A stretch of DNA of 64,000 nt from assembly GCA_030345135.1 (NCBI GenBank), contig CP128386.1, forward strand, positions 899,129-963,128, read 5' to 3'. This DNA comes from Chitinophagaceae bacterium DXS. GTDB lineage: Bacteria > Bacteroidota > Bacteroidia > Chitinophagales > Chitinophagaceae. Position 1 is the first letter of the stretch. The number at the start of each line of letters is the position of its first letter. A program made the position numbers and the translations under genes. The notes below the pieces were generated by a model, which saw only the letters and a program-made list of their open reading frames with translations, did not search any database and was not told the origin of the DNA. Positions 63,514-64,000 of the stretch are shown here, in pieces.

Positions 63514-64000
63514 ATGAAATCTAACCGTAGAAACTTTTTACGCAACATAACTCTTGGTTCAGGAGTACTTGCCGTTGGTTTGCCTTCCATTGGAAAGTCT
63601 GCAAATGTTGCAGAAGAAACATTTGATGCAGCACCTCAGAACGGAAAACAACAATTTAACATGAGCGGGTATGCTGCTCCAAAACTGGATAAAGTTCGTA
63701 TTGGTATTATTGGTCTGGGTATGAGAGGGCCTGGTGCTGTACAAAGAATGTCTTATATAGAAGGTGTTGAAATAAAAGCTTTGTGTGATAAACAGGCTGA
63801 TCGCGTTGCAAAAGCGCAGAAAATCCTCGAGAAAGCCGGAATTCCGAAAGCAAAGGAATATACCGGTGAAGATGGTTGGAAAGCATTGTGTGAAAGCAAT
63901 GATATTGATCTTGTGTATATATGCACGCCATGGCATTACCACACGCCAATGGCTGTATATGCAATGAAGAATGGCAAACACGCCTGCACGGAAGTTCCTG
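63514..64000 (+). CDS. GH109-like Gfo/Idh/MocA oxidoreductase (5' part)
   Basis: Cut by the window edge after 162 codons. The N-terminus MKSNRRNFLRNITLGSGVLA is a Tat-type signal (twin Arg5-Arg6). Then comes SGYAAPKLDKVRIGIIGLGM with the NAD-binding GxGxxG (Gly67, Gly69, Gly72) and YICTPWHYHTPMAVYAMKNG, the motif pattern of GH109 alpha-N-acetylgalactosaminidase-like proteins, which use NAD+ in their mechanism. It is probably exported to the periplasm by Tat and acts on N-acetylgalactosamine-containing glycans. The C-terminal part is outside the window, so the family cannot be confirmed fully. Confidence 0.85.
   Translation, partial: MKSNRRNFLRNITLGSGVLAVGLPSIGKSANVAEETFDAAPQNGKQQFNMSGYAAPKLDKVRIGIIGLGMRGPGAVQRMSYIEGVEIKALCDKQADRVAKAQKILEKAGIPKAKEYTGEDGWKALCESNDIDLVYICTPWHYHTPMAVYAMKNGKHACTEVP

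Overview
The window reads as a chromosomal segment of a Bacteroidota bacterium, most likely of the Chitinophagaceae/Sphingobacteriia side. The clues are two ~800-residue FtsX-type permeases without an adjacent ATPase, secreted proteins ending in type IX secretion (T9SS) sorting domains, a TamB-like protein, a GH109-type oxidoreductase, scarce Shine-Dalgarno sites and Bacteroidota-style large peptidases. No rRNA, tRNA, CRISPR array or prophage was recognised. Assignments rest on motifs read by eye; no database search was possible.

Layout. 0-5.4 kb: two paralogous MacB/FtsX-like permeases. 5.4-9.9 kb: DnaK (leftward, with a terminator), a sugar-dehydrogenase-like lipoprotein and a small secreted protein. 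10.2-14.75 kb: a tight hexuronate operon (uronate isomerase, KDG kinase, KDPG aldolase, MFS transporter). 15.1-23 kb: SnoaL-like protein, secreted FAD oxidoreductase, PEGA-like lipoprotein and a 1020-residue T9SS substrate with cysteine-rich HYR-like repeats. 23.4-29.5 kb: GtrA-like protein, sodium/solute symporter with a 37-residue membrane protein overlapping its start, another 51-residue membrane protein, and a PIG-L deacetylase. 29.6-33.5 kb: a dense array of about 47-bp imperfect palindromes in alternating orientation around a REP-associated tyrosine transposase (RAYT), then a small XRE regulator. 33.5-44 kb: M48 protease, small lipoprotein, TPR protein, and a translationally coupled pair of secreted caspase-fold proteins, the second with WD40 repeats. 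44-53.2 kb: a 191-bp tandem duplication, two small proteins, TamB, an oxoamine-synthase-like PLP enzyme, a HAD phosphatase and a DUF1572 protein. 53.4-58.7 kb: gamma-glutamyltransferase, M14 carboxypeptidase, a small T9SS-tailed protein. 59.6-63 kb: a thiamine salvage operon (thiM-thiE-thiD-tenA, leftward) behind a clear TPP riboswitch. 63.5 kb to the edge: start of a GH109-like Gfo/Idh/MocA protein.

The most unusual material is intergenic. Apart from the RAYT/palindrome array (a REPIN-RAYT-like system), most gaps are filled with short, degenerate, near-periodic 'words' from at least six families that recur across the window and avoid genes. Other structures are a 147-nt nested perfect palindrome, duplicated hairpin cassettes with compensatory base changes, composite inverted repeats and a GC-rich hairpin nested inside one word family. 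These repeat systems, and the two-caspase operon, are the best candidates for something not previously described.
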